A DNA stretch of 64,000 nucleotides from Microbacteriaceae bacterium. Its GTDB lineage: Bacteria > Actinomycetota > Actinomycetes > Actinomycetales > Microbacteriaceae. How positions within the stretch are numbered: the first letter of the stretch is position 1; every line of letters starts with the position of its first letter. Where the stretch lies: NCBI GenBank assembly GCA_019638805.1, contig JAHBTA010000003.1, positions 1 through 64,000 on the forward strand, given 5' to 3'. This document shows positions 1 to 9,057 of this stretch, piece by piece. Below the pieces are notes generated by a model, which worked only from the letters and a program-made list of their open reading frames with translations, searched no databases and was not told the origin of the DNA. The position numbers and the translations under genes are program-made.

Positions 1-23
1 ATCAGCTAGGTGGGACGTTTCTG

Positions 24-2534
24 ATGAGTGATCTCGGCGTCCTGAAGCGTGGTCTTGCTGACCGCTTCGCGAACGGCCGGAAGGCCGGGGAGCGCCACAT
101 TGCCTTCTGGCACGACGCCGAGGGCGAGTATGAGGCCGACCTCGATCAGCTTGAGGCAGAGCTGGACGGAGTCAAGGTCATCCGCGTCGACCGCGACGAG
201 TACGCCGTCAAGTACCGGCTGCTGAAAGAGGAGCCCGAGCAGGCGTTCATCGTCTACCGCAAGGGCGGCGTCCCGGACGGCACCGGCAACTGGCTCTGGG
301 ACCTTGAGCTCGCCTACGGGACCTTCACCGCCGACCGCGCCTCGATGGATGCCCAGGACCTCGGGCTCCCGTCGGCACTGCAGCCCGTGGTCGCCCAGCA
401 CCAGAAGTTCTTCAACAGCGCCGAGCGCAAGGCCAAGTTGAGAGCGTTGCTGAGCAACGACGACGACCGCACGAAGCTCCGCGCGAAGATGAGCGCCGTC
501 GCGCTCGGCATCAAGGAGCACAGCTTCGGGGAGCTATCTCGCGCGCTCCTCATCGAGGAAGCCGCGGGCTCGACGAGTGGCTATGACGCGCTGGTCGGCT
601 ACGGCCTCGCGGACTTCTACTGGGAGGGCGCGAAGGTCATCTACGGCTACGAGTCTCCGACCCCCACTGTCGGCGACTTCGCCGAATGGGTCTTCAAGCA
701 CTCGAACACGGACTTCGAGTCGGTGAAGGTCGGTGTGCGGCACGACTACAGCGCGTGGCGCAACGACGTCCGCAGCCGCGAGGCGATGGCGGCCCTCGCG
801 CGACGCGCCGAGACCGACCTCGGCATCCAAGCGCAGATCGCCGCGCGGGACTACCGCGACCTGCTCGGGCTCGACGCCTTCGAGTCCGTCGACTGGAAGA
901 TCATCGCCGACCTCGCCCTCGGGGTCAGCGGCCGGATGCTCACCGTCCGCGACGTGCAGGACGTTGAAAAGGCTCGGCAGACGACGTTCTGGTACACGCT
1001 CGACCCGTCGATCCGTGCGCTGTACACGGCGATCCGCTCCGCCGCCGAGCTGCTCCACGACATCAGCACCCTGAGCTTCGCCATCGCCGACTTCGACGAC
1101 GGCCTCACCAAGTACAAGGACCACTGGTACCGGATCGATCAGCGGTACCGGCAGTTCCTGCTCGCCGCGCACACGACGGAGCACGCCGATCAGCTCGAGC
1201 CACTTGTCGAGCAGGTCGAGCTCTTCTACACGAACAAGTACGTCTTCCCCCTGGCGACCGAGTGGCAGAAGCGCATCGATGCGGTCGAGACGTGGAAGTC
1301 GGTGGCGTTCCGATCCCAGGCGGCCTTCTACAAGTGGTTCGTCGAGCCCGTCGTATCCCAGGGACGCCGGATCGTCGTCGTGATCTCCGACGCGCTCCGC
1401 TACGAAGTCGCCGACGAGCTCGCCTCCACCCTCCGAAGCGACACCAAGGTCGCGTACGACGCGAAGGTCGACGCGGTCCTGGGCGCGCTGCCAAGTTACA
1501 CGCAGCTCGGGATGGCGTCGCTGTTGCCGCACGCGACCATCGGCTTCGCCGGTAAGGAAAGCGACGTCGTCGTCGACGGGAAGCCGGCGGGCGGTCTCGT
1601 GAACCGCACCAAGATCCTCGAAGCGGTCGGCGGCACCGCCATCAGCGCCGAAGATGTGCTCGCGAAGAAGATCAAGGACGAACTACGCCCCTACCTTCAG
1701 CAGCACAAGGTCGTGTACGTCTACCACGACACGATCGACAAGCGCAGCCACAAGCTCGGTGCCGAGTCCGGCACCCCGGAGTCCGCGAGGGACGCCATCG
1801 CCGAACTCGCCCGGCTCGTCGGCAACCTCACCTCCGCGGATGCAAACGTGCTCGTCACCGCCGACCACGGCTTCCTCTTCCAGGAGTCGAAGATCGGTGA
1901 CGGTAGCAAGCTGGACGAAGAACCGCACGGCGAGATCAAGTACCGGGACCGCCGATTCCTGCTCGGCGAGGACTTCAAGGAGACCTCGTCCTTCAACACC
2001 TTCACGTCCGCGCAGCTCGGGCTCAGCGGCGACTGGCAGGTCCACATCCCGAAGTCGATCTATCGCCTCACGCAGAAGCTGCAAGGCGCCGCTGATCGCT
2101 TCGTGCATGGTGGCGCGACCCTCCAGGAGATCGTCGTGCCCGTCGTCACCGTGAGTCGCAAGGGCAAGAGCGAGGTCAAGCCGGTCGAGGTGCAGATCAA
2201 GCCGAAGAGCGACATCCTCACGAACGCCATCGTGCGAATCAGCCTGCTCCAGGCCGAGCCGATCAGCGAACGCGCCCACGCGCGCGAGCTGCGAGCCGCC
2301 TTCTACTACGGTGACACGCTCATCTCCGATCAGGTCATCGTCGTCTTCGCGGCTACCGGCGACGAGCGCGACCGACTGCAGGAGGTCAAGCTCCAGATCC
2401 GGCCCGACGCCGGTGTGCCGCTCGGCGCCCAGGTCGAGCTCCGCCTGGAGCAGCCCAGCCCGAACAGCAACTCGTGGCAGACGCCGTACCGGCACCTGTT
2501 CACGAACCGCGTCACGGCTACGCCAGACTTCTAA
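24..2534 (+). CDS. pglZ: BREX protein PglZ (alkaline-phosphatase fold)
   Basis: 836 aa, the usual size of type 1 BREX PglZ. The central PglZ domain shows a first metal-binding motif ISDALRYE (about residues 455-462) and a second, TADHGFLF (about 610-617), both characteristic of the alkaline-phosphatase superfamily. In BREX it is a core component needed for defence and for host methylation together with PglX. The start is the ATG at 24, preceded by AGGTGGGA. The frame stays open to the window edge, so a slightly earlier start cannot be excluded. brxL follows 14 nt downstream on the same strand. It is on the opposite strand from brxA-brxB-brxC-pglX, which is unusual for this system. Confidence 0.93.
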   Translation: MSDLGVLKRGLADRFANGRKAGERHIAFWHDAEGEYEADLDQLEAELDGVKVIRVDRDEYAVKYRLLKEEPEQAFIVYRKGGVPDGTGNWLWDLELAYGTFTADRASMDAQDLGLPSALQPVVAQHQKFFNSAERKAKLRALLSNDDDRTKLRAKMSAVALGIKEHSFGELSRALLIEEAAGSTSGYDALVGYGLADFYWEGAKVIYGYESPTPTVGDFAEWVFKHSNTDFESVKVGVRHDYSAWRNDVRSREAMAALARRAETDLGIQAQIAARDYRDLLGLDAFESVDWKIIADLALGVSGRMLTVRDVQDVEKARQTTFWYTLDPSIRALYTAIRSAAELLHDISTLSFAIADFDDGLTKYKDHWYRIDQRYRQFLLAAHTTEHADQLEPLVEQVELFYTNKYVFPLATEWQKRIDAVETWKSVAFRSQAAFYKWFVEPVVSQGRRIVVVISDALRYEVADELASTLRSDTKVAYDAKVDAVLGALPSYTQLGMASLLPHATIGFAGKESDVVVDGKPAGGLVNRTKILEAVGGTAISAEDVLAKKIKDELRPYLQQHKVVYVYHDTIDKRSHKLGAESGTPESARDAIAELARLVGNLTSADANVLVTADHGFLFQESKIGDGSKLDEEPHGEIKYRDRRFLLGEDFKETSSFNTFTSAQLGLSGDWQVHIPKSIYRLTQKLQGAADRFVHGGATLQEIVVPVVTVSRKGKSEVKPVEVQIKPKSDILTNAIVRISLLQAEPISERAHARELRAAFYYGDTLISDQVIVVFAATGDERDRLQEVKLQIRPDAGVPLGAQVELRLEQPSPNSNSWQTPYRHLFTNRVTATPDF

Positions 2535-2548
2535 GGGAAGGAGGACAC

Positions 2549-4756
2549 ATGACGAACCTCGACGACGCGCTCAGCGATCTCGGCCCCGCCGAGGCGGAGG
2601 AGGTCTATGTGCCCGGCTTCACCGAAGCCGAATCCGACCTCGACAAGAAGATCAACGATCACTTCGCGGGCTCCGTCGTCCGCAAAGACCTCGTCAAGGC
2701 GGTACGCGGCAACGCTGTCGTGCCCGGGTACGTCCTCGAATACCTGCTCGGTCAGTACGCCGCCTCCGACGACGAGGAGACCATCCAGGACGGTATCGAC
2801 ATGGTGCGGAACATCCTCGCCGAGCACTACGTCAACCGGAACGAGAAGGTACTCGTCCAGTCGATCATCCGCGAGAAGGGCAAGCACCGGATCATCGACC
2901 GGGTCACCGTCGACCTCAACACGAAGCAGGACTTCTACGAGGCGTCCTTCGAGAACCTCGACATCAAGGGCGTGCCGATCGACGCCAACACCGTCACGCA
3001 TAACCAGAAGCTGCTCGTCGGCGGTGTCTGGTGCATCTGCGACATCGAGTACCAGCCGGGCGAGGGCCCGACCGAGCCCTGGGTCCTCGCGAGCCTCAAG
3101 CCGATCCAGATCGCCGGTGTCGACTTCGACCAGTTCTACTCGGCGCGAGCAGCCTTCACGACCGACGAGTGGATCGACGTCCTCGTGCAGTCGATCGGGC
3201 TGAACCCCGAGCAGTTCAGCCGGCGTGGAAAGCTCATCGCCCTCACGCGGCTCATCCCGTTCGTCGAGCGCAACTACAACCTCGTCGAGCTCGGCCCCAA
3301 GGGCACCGGCAAGTCGCACACGTTCAGCGAGCTGTCCCCGAACGGCGCGCTCATCTCGGGTGGCGAGGTGACCGTCGCCAAGCTCTTCGTGAACAACGCG
3401 AACGGCAAGCTCGGCCTCGTCGGCTATTGGGACGTCGTCGCCTTCGACGAGTTCGCCGCGAACCGTCGTACCGACCAGAACCTGGTCAACATCATGAAGA
3501 ACTACATGGCGAACAAGCAGTTCAACCGGGGGAACCAGCCGCTCGGGGCGGAAGCGTCGATGGTCTTCATCGGGAACACGTCGCACACTGTCCCCTACAT
3601 GCTCCAGCACTCCGACCTCTTCGACGAGTTGCCGGACTCGTATCGCGACGCCGCCTGGCTGGACCGCATCCACCACTACATCCCGGGTTGGGAGGTCTCG
3701 CCGATCCGGTCCGAGATGTTCTCCAACGGCTACGGCTTCGTCGTCGACTACCTCGCCGAGGTCCTGCACTCCAAGCGCAGCGAGGACTTCTCCGACAAGT
3801 ACCAGGCGCACTTCAGCCTCGGGTCCGACATCTCCACCCGTGACCGCGACGGCATCCACAAGACGTTCTCTGGTCTCATGAAGCTGATCCACCCGACCGG
3901 CGCCGCCACGCCGGAGGAGATGGAGGAGCTGCTCGTCTACGCGATCGAGGGGCGTAAGCGTGTCAAGGACCAGATCCTCCGCATCGATGCCACGATGCGC
4001 GACAACCCGCCGCGCTTCGGCTACCAGGACTCCCTCGGCACATGGCACGACGTCGTCACTGTCGAAGAGAACCAGTACCCGCAGCTCTACCGTCGCAATT
4101 GGGACTCCGACGGGGCCGACTCGGGGACTGGGGGTGGCGACCTGCCCGTCTACACCCCGCCATCGCCCACGACCGAACCGCGCAGCGTGGTCTCGATCGC
4201 CCCACCCCTGCCCATCGTTCCCGAAGGCAGCGATGAGCCGGTCGTCCCGGACGAGACGACGCCGCTCTTCGAGGGCATCCGCGACTTCAAGGCTGGGCAG
4301 ACTGGGGTCTCCTACGAGAACGTCCTCCTGCCCTACCTCGTCGGCGCCACCAAGATCACGATTGTCGACCCCTATATCCGCATGCCCCACCAGGTGCGGA
4401 ACGTCGGTGACCTGCTCGGCCTGGTCGCGCTCGCCAAGGGTCCGGCCGACGAGGTGGGCGTCGAGCTCGTGACCTCCCAGACTGACAAGGACCAGTTCAA
4501 GAAAGACCAGCTCGAGCGGCTCGTCGCGCTGCGCGAGGCATCACAGAGCTTCGGCATCGCCCTGAACGTGCGTCTCGATGACAACATCCACGACCGTTCG
4601 ATCATCACGAACCACGGCTGGCGCATCCTGCTCGGCAAGGGCCTGGACATCTGGGAGCCGCCCACCAACGCGATCGCCGAGGCCCGCCAGGAGTTCCGTC
4701 GGATCAAGTCCGACACCACCTTCACCTACGCGCGCACCCCGATCGAAGGGGAATGA
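2549..4756 (+). CDS. brxL: BrxL, Lon-like AAA+ ATPase with PLD-like C-terminal domain
   Basis: 735 aa from the ATG at 2549, which has a strong AAGGAGG site. The frame is open further upstream, but that part overlaps pglZ. Residues 1-545 match the conserved BrxL N-terminal and Lon-like ATPase region: Walker A GPKGTGKS (about 250-257) and Walker B VVAFDEF (about 296-302). Most type 1 BrxL proteins end in a Lon-protease-like domain. Here, after a Pro/Ser-rich linker, residues from about 570 to the end contain ITIVDPYIR, VELVTS and NIHDRSII, which looks like the phospholipase-D-like C-terminal domain of MITD1 (MIT_C); this is a judgement by eye. BrxL forms DNA-binding rings in BREX. The stop overlaps the next gene by 4 nt (ATGA), indicating coupled translation. 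Confidence 0.9.
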   Translation: MTNLDDALSDLGPAEAEEVYVPGFTEAESDLDKKINDHFAGSVVRKDLVKAVRGNAVVPGYVLEYLLGQYAASDDEETIQDGIDMVRNILAEHYVNRNEKVLVQSIIREKGKHRIIDRVTVDLNTKQDFYEASFENLDIKGVPIDANTVTHNQKLLVGGVWCICDIEYQPGEGPTEPWVLASLKPIQIAGVDFDQFYSARAAFTTDEWIDVLVQSIGLNPEQFSRRGKLIALTRLIPFVERNYNLVELGPKGTGKSHTFSELSPNGALISGGEVTVAKLFVNNANGKLGLVGYWDVVAFDEFAANRRTDQNLVNIMKNYMANKQFNRGNQPLGAEASMVFIGNTSHTVPYMLQHSDLFDELPDSYRDAAWLDRIHHYIPGWEVSPIRSEMFSNGYGFVVDYLAEVLHSKRSEDFSDKYQAHFSLGSDISTRDRDGIHKTFSGLMKLIHPTGAATPEEMEELLVYAIEGRKRVKDQILRIDATMRDNPPRFGYQDSLGTWHDVVTVEENQYPQLYRRNWDSDGADSGTGGGDLPVYTPPSPTTEPRSVVSIAPPLPIVPEGSDEPVVPDETTPLFEGIRDFKAGQTGVSYENVLLPYLVGATKITIVDPYIRMPHQVRNVGDLLGLVALAKGPADEVGVELVTSQTDKDQFKKDQLERLVALREASQSFGIALNVRLDDNIHDRSIITNHGWRILLGKGLDIWEPPTNAIAEARQEFRRIKSDTTFTYARTPIEGE

Positions 4757-6021
4757 CGATGGCCGGGCTGCATCCCGCGCAGGCCGCGCTCCAGGAGGTG
4801 ATCCAGTCCCGCCGCGTCGGCAACTGGGAGCTCACGGAACCGCTGGGACGGGGCGGCCAGGGGACGACGTGGCGGGCGATCTGGCAGAAGGAGAATCAAT
4901 CGTTCACCCAGGTCGCCGTTGCCGGTGGCCGCCTGAACCGCGGTGTCATCAAGCTCATGCTGCCGCCGGCACCCGACGAGGTGCCCATCCCGCCGGCCCG
5001 CTTCGACGCCTGGCTCAAACACCAGGCCCACGGGTTCCTCACCGAGTCGATCGTCCTCAGCAAGATCGACAGCGAGTACATCCCTGGCGTCTTCGAGGCG
5101 GCGATGCAGTCGACGCAAGCGGGGTGGGATGTGCCGTGGTTCGCCACAGAGCTGATCAGCGGCCGCAGTCTTGCGGAGCACCTCGACACCCAGGGGCCGA
5201 TGGATCAGAATCAGCTCCTCGATCTCGCGCACGACATCCTCTCCGCGCTCGCCGCGATCCACCATGTTGGTCTCGTCCACCTCGACCTGAAGCCGGACAA
5301 CGTCATGCTCGAGCCCGGCAAAGCACGCCTCATCGACTTCGGACTCGTTACCAAGGCGAACGAGACGGGGCTGCTCGGCGGCACGCCCGGCTTCTTCACG
5401 CCCGAGCAGCTCGATGAAGTCGTAGAGGAGAAGGACTTCGCCCCGGCCGCCGACATCTTCAAGCTGGGCGTCACGCTCGCCATCGCCACCGGCGTGAACC
5501 TCGGCGACCTCTGGGGCGTCCACCCTCGCAGCGAGGACGCGGATCTTCGACGTGCGATGGAGAAGGGCGCGCGGCTGACCGGTGTGAAGCCCGCAATGCG
5601 CGAGGTGATCGCCCCGATGCTCGCCTTCGATCCGAATCAGCGTCCCACTGCCGCGAAGGCGCTGGAACAGGTGCGCGACCTCCTGCCGGCAGGCAGCGCG
5701 AAGGCGTCTGGTCGCGCCGGTTCCGCGCGGCTCGTGCCGATCCCGCAGCCCGCCCAGCAGTCTGCTCGAGCGGCCGCCGCCGGTCAGAAGCCCCCAGCGC
5801 CGGTCGCCAAGCCGGCAGCGAAGCCGGTCAAGGGCCAGGCGAACGTGGGCGCGAAGATCGTGGTCGTCGACCGCCTCGGGCTCGACTGGACTGGCGTCGT
5901 CATCGGCCTTGACGAGAAGCGCCCCGGCAACATCCTGGTCCGCCACGAGTCGACTCGCGGCAACGAGAACGTCCGCTCATACCCCCTGAATCAGGTGGTG
6001 CGAGGAACCCCGATCGCGTAG
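4753..6021 (+). CDS. Serine/threonine protein kinase, BREX-associated
   Basis: 422 aa. A protein-kinase fold occupies about residues 15-320: glycine-rich loop PLGRGGQGTTW, VIK lysine near 67, catalytic loop HLDLKPDN near 176 (the usual HRD arginine is Leu), DFG near 195 and an activation segment GGTPGFFTPEQL. The HxD arginine replacement suggests an activation mode not dependent on loop phosphorylation (inference). A low-complexity Pro/Ala linker leads to a C-terminal domain of about 65 residues (VGAKIVVVDRLGLDWTG onward) that resembles a small SH3/KOW-like beta barrel. Translation is coupled to brxL by an ATGA overlap, so it belongs to the BREX operon. Kinases are standard in type 2 BREX (PglW), but this one is much smaller and has a different architecture. 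Confidence 0.85.
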   Translation: MTMAGLHPAQAALQEVIQSRRVGNWELTEPLGRGGQGTTWRAIWQKENQSFTQVAVAGGRLNRGVIKLMLPPAPDEVPIPPARFDAWLKHQAHGFLTESIVLSKIDSEYIPGVFEAAMQSTQAGWDVPWFATELISGRSLAEHLDTQGPMDQNQLLDLAHDILSALAAIHHVGLVHLDLKPDNVMLEPGKARLIDFGLVTKANETGLLGGTPGFFTPEQLDEVVEEKDFAPAADIFKLGVTLAIATGVNLGDLWGVHPRSEDADLRRAMEKGARLTGVKPAMREVIAPMLAFDPNQRPTAAKALEQVRDLLPAGSAKASGRAGSARLVPIPQPAQQSARAAAAGQKPPAPVAKPAAKPVKGQANVGAKIVVVDRLGLDWTGVVIGLDEKRPGNILVRHESTRGNENVRSYPLNQVVRGTPIA

Positions 6022-6078
6022 GCGGACAGCAATGTCGGTGGCTGGTCGTAGTCTGTCCTACTTTGCGAAAGGGCCGGC

Positions 6079-6747
6079 ATGAGCAGCGAAGCGAACCGCG
6101 ACACCGAGGGCATCGACGTCCTCGTCCTCCACATCGACGCCATCCTGTTGCGTGAGTGGCAGTGGGAGGAGCGTCTTGCGATCGACGAGCCGAGCAGCTT
6201 CGGTCCGGTCGGTGGCACTCGCACGGGACTCGCGATCGCCACCGACCGGATGGATCTGTGGCAGGATTGCGTCGCCGAAGAAGTCGGTGGCTGGGAGCAC
6301 AAGTTCGGCCTCGTCGGCCTCGCCGACTGGCGGGAGCGGCTCGTCGAGGCCGCACGCCTCTTCGACCACGTCGTGCTGCTCGGCCAGCCGGAGGACGAGC
6401 ACGCGATCCAGCGCGCCGCTCGGCAGCTCGACGGCATCCAGAAGGACTGGTCCGTCTGGATCGGCGACTTCGCCTGGCACGAAGGCGACCACGGCATCGG
6501 CATCGCTGAAGGCATCGGTCGCGGCATGGACAAGCTTGCCCGGCACACCCCCATCGACCGCATCCACGTCTGGCTGCGCCTCGACCCGTGGACGGTGGAG
6601 ACGGTCCGCGACCGTCTCGCTTGGCGGTCCGAGCGGAGCTACACGGTCCGCTCCGTCGATCGCGGGCTCGGACTGCTCCGCGGCACCTTCACCCCCGACC
6701 TCTACCTGCGGCGTTACGCGCGCCGTCACCAGGCCGAGGGGGTCTGA
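6079..6747 (+). CDS. Unrecognised protein in the BREX operon
   Basis: 222 aa, soluble, rich in Trp, Asp and Arg. No family recognised. The N-terminal stretch GIDVLVLHIDAI followed by an alternating helix/strand pattern (RLFDHVVLLGQPEDE, IDRIHVWLRL) suggests an alpha/beta nucleotide-binding or TOPRIM/phosphohydrolase-like fold, but no diagnostic motif is clear. It follows the kinase gene by 57 nt on the same strand and is probably co-transcribed, so a role in BREX regulation or as an effector is possible. The start is the ATG at 6079, preceded by GAAAGGG. Confidence 0.7.
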   Translation: MSSEANRDTEGIDVLVLHIDAILLREWQWEERLAIDEPSSFGPVGGTRTGLAIATDRMDLWQDCVAEEVGGWEHKFGLVGLADWRERLVEAARLFDHVVLLGQPEDEHAIQRAARQLDGIQKDWSVWIGDFAWHEGDHGIGIAEGIGRGMDKLARHTPIDRIHVWLRLDPWTVETVRDRLAWRSERSYTVRSVDRGLGLLRGTFTPDLYLRRYARRHQAEGV

Positions 6748-6754
6748 GTCCACG

Positions 6755-6789
6755 ATGTTCCTCCTCGCTGACACCGCCCTCGTCACCAG
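6755..6789 (+). pseudogene. 5' end of a gene truncated by the IS21 element
   Basis: An ATG at 6755, 7 nt after the preceding stop, opens a frame (MFLLADTALVTS) that runs straight into the left end of the insertion sequence at 6790. Only 11-12 native codons remain, so the product is unknown. It would have been the fifth gene of the plus-strand operon. The rest should lie next to another copy of the element if an inversion created this junction. Confidence 0.4.
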
Positions 6790-6852
6790 TGACGGCGCTC
6801 AGCGAATTTCCCCAGAGTTGCTCGTCGAAGTTCCCCAGGTCGCGTGGGTAGG

Positions 6853-7668
6853 TTAGCGCAGGTTTGTGCCGGTGGTGACGCGGCGGAGTTCGTCGGCTGC
6901 GGCGTGGTGGTTGCGGAGCCGGTAGGAGGCTCCGTCGAGGGTGACGACGACGGAGCGGTGCAGGAGCCGGTCGAGCATCGCGGCGGCGACGGTGGTGTCG
7001 CCGAGGATCTCTCCCCAGGCTCCGACGGGCCGGTTCGTGGTGAGCACGATCGAGGTCTTCAGGTAGCGCTGGTTGATGACCTGGAACAGGGCTGAGGCGG
7101 CTTCGCCGGGCAGCGGGAGGTAGCCGAGCTCGTCGATTATGAGGAGCGTGGGTCCGGCGAAGAACCGCATCATCGTCGACCATTTCCCCTCGATCGCGGC
7201 GCGGTGGCAGCGGGCGGCGAGGTCCGCGGCGCTCGTGAAGTAGACCCGGTAGCCGGCGTTGACGGCGGCGTGCCCGAGTCCGGTCGCGATGTGTGTTTTC
7301 CCGACGCCGGGCGGTCCGATCAGGAGCACGTTGGTGGCGGTGTCGATGTAGCGGCAGGTGCCGAGTTCCTGCAGCAGCGATCGGTCTATGCCGCTGGCGG
7401 AATCTAGGTCGAAGTCGTCGAGGGTTGCGCCGGTGGGGAGGTTCGCGAACCGGAACCTGCCGGCGAGGCGGCGGGCTTCGGTCGCGGTGACCTCGATGCG
7501 CAGCAGGTGCTCGAGGGTGTGGGTGAGGGTCCAGTCCTCGGCTTGTGCCTGGTCGAGGACCTGCGGGAGCGCGTCGGCAGCGTCGGCGAGTTTCAGGTCG
7601 GTGAGGTGGCCGCGCAACTGCTGGTAGACGGACGCGGCGCTGTTCGAGGTGGGGGCGGTGGTGGTCAT
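6853..7668 (-). CDS. istB: IstB, AAA+ transposition helper ATPase of IS21
   Basis: 271 aa. A DnaC/IstB-like ATPase with Walker A GPPGVGKTHIA, Walker B LLIIDELGYLPL and sensor region TTNRPVGAW. It works with IstA to target and assemble the transposition complex. The start at 7668 overlaps the istA stop, the typical coupled arrangement, with a GGAGGG site just upstream. Confidence 0.93.
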   Translation of the reverse strand: MTTTAPTSNSAASVYQQLRGHLTDLKLADAADALPQVLDQAQAEDWTLTHTLEHLLRIEVTATEARRLAGRFRFANLPTGATLDDFDLDSASGIDRSLLQELGTCRYIDTATNVLLIGPPGVGKTHIATGLGHAAVNAGYRVYFTSAADLAARCHRAAIEGKWSTMMRFFAGPTLLIIDELGYLPLPGEAASALFQVINQRYLKTSIVLTTNRPVGAWGEILGDTTVAAAMLDRLLHRSVVVTLDGASYRLRNHHAAADELRRVTTGTNLR

Positions 7669-8993
7669 CGGAGGGTGTTCCTGTTCTTCGCGGCCTGCTC
7701 GTAAGCGGCCAGGCTGATCACGGTCGTGGTGGGCTGTTCGGTGCCGGCGAGGGTTGCGGCAGCGCGGCGGGCGGCAGCGCCGGGTGGGATGCGCTCCTTG
7801 CGCCGGTGCGGGCGTCCCGGCGGCGCCGAGGCCATCGCGATCGCTTCGAGCGCGGTGACGTGTCCGGTATCGCGGATCGTGACCCCGAGCCCCGGTTGCG
7901 CGACCCGGTGCCGGGCGATGACCGCGCCGGAGACGGTGGCGATGTCGATGGTCGCCGCGCCGAGCCGCTGGTGGACGATCACCTTCGTCGCGGCCAGTTC
8001 CGGTGGGACGGAGTAGCGGTTCCCGCGCCAGTCGATCAGCGCCTGCCGGGTTGCGGTGCGCTCCTCGGTCACCACGACGGGAAACACCAACGGCGGCAAC
8101 GGCCGCAGCCGCTCCGCGACGAGCATCGCCTTCGCGGTCGTCTTCCCCGTCGCGGCCTCCCGTGGCCGACTGTCTTGCCCCCTGGCGAACGCTTCGAAGC
8201 TGGCTTGCGCCTGCTCGGCGGTCAGTTCGTCGGGGACGGTCCGCCACCAGCGCTGCGCGGCGGTGTGGTTGTTCTTCTCGACCACCCCCTTCCGGTTCCC
8301 CGACCGCGGCCGGCATGCGATGACCGTGACGGCGTGGTGCTTGGCGAACGCGGCGAACATCGGCGTCAGATCGCTGGTGCCCTGCTTGAGGACCGTGGTC
8401 ATCCGGTCGAACCGCCAGTCCCGGGTGAGCCCGCCCAGCAACGCCAGCAGGGTCGTCATCGCGGCCAGCAGGTGCGGCAGGTCCGTCGACGGGGACAGCA
8501 CGCCCCGCCAGATACCGGAGTGGGCAAGAGAGCCGACCAGGGCGTACGCCTTCTTGTGAGGGAACCCCCACGACGCGGGCGGGTCCGGCAGCTCGACCCA
8601 GTCGAACTGGGTCTCCTCGCCGGGCGGATGCGCGATGATCGCGTTCGGCCTCGCCGTGACATGCGAACACGCCACGCACGCCGGCCGCAGCCCACGGTCA
8701 CGGATCTGCCGCGTCAACGTGGGGTACGAGCCCTCGTAGCCGAGCGGACGCAGCTCATCGAGCAGCGTCATCGCCCACAAGTGCGGGTCCTCGATCAGCC
8801 GTGCAGCGGCGTAGTCGACGAACCCGTCGAACGAGTCCGGCGCGGCGCGTTCACGCCGACCGGGGACGCGGTCACCGTTCAGGTAAGCCCGGATGGTCTT
8901 GCGGTCATGGTCGGTGCGGCGGGCGATCTCGCTGATCGTCATCCCCTGCCGTCTGAGCGCGTGGATATCCACGTCGTCCTCCTCTGAAAGCAT
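7665..8993 (-). CDS. istA: IstA, DDE transposase of IS21
   Basis: 442 aa, full length. N-terminal helix-turn-helix (ISEIARRTDHDRKTIRAYL) for terminal-repeat binding, then an rve/RNase H-like catalytic core. Likely acidic residues lie in TQFDWVELP, RFDRMTTVL and KGVVEKNNH. A C-terminal beta domain (GNRYSVPPELA) is typical of IstA. It appears intact, so the element may still be active. Confidence 0.93.
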   Translation of the reverse strand: MLSEEDDVDIHALRRQGMTISEIARRTDHDRKTIRAYLNGDRVPGRRERAAPDSFDGFVDYAAARLIEDPHLWAMTLLDELRPLGYEGSYPTLTRQIRDRGLRPACVACSHVTARPNAIIAHPPGEETQFDWVELPDPPASWGFPHKKAYALVGSLAHSGIWRGVLSPSTDLPHLLAAMTTLLALLGGLTRDWRFDRMTTVLKQGTSDLTPMFAAFAKHHAVTVIACRPRSGNRKGVVEKNNHTAAQRWWRTVPDELTAEQAQASFEAFARGQDSRPREAATGKTTAKAMLVAERLRPLPPLVFPVVVTEERTATRQALIDWRGNRYSVPPELAATKVIVHQRLGAATIDIATVSGAVIARHRVAQPGLGVTIRDTGHVTALEAIAMASAPPGRPHRRKERIPPGAAARRAAATLAGTEQPTTTVISLAAYEQAAKNRNTLR

Positions 8994-9057
8994 GAGAACA
9001 GGGCCTCTCTCGAGCTGGTGCGTGGTCAGAGACCACCAGCATCGAGGGAGGCCCGCC

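Noticed and set aside
2531..4390. 619-codon open frame on the strand opposite brxL
   Set aside because: Long antisense frames are expected in high-GC coding DNA; its product is Val/Glu/Asp/Arg low-complexity with no domain, while brxL matches a known family.
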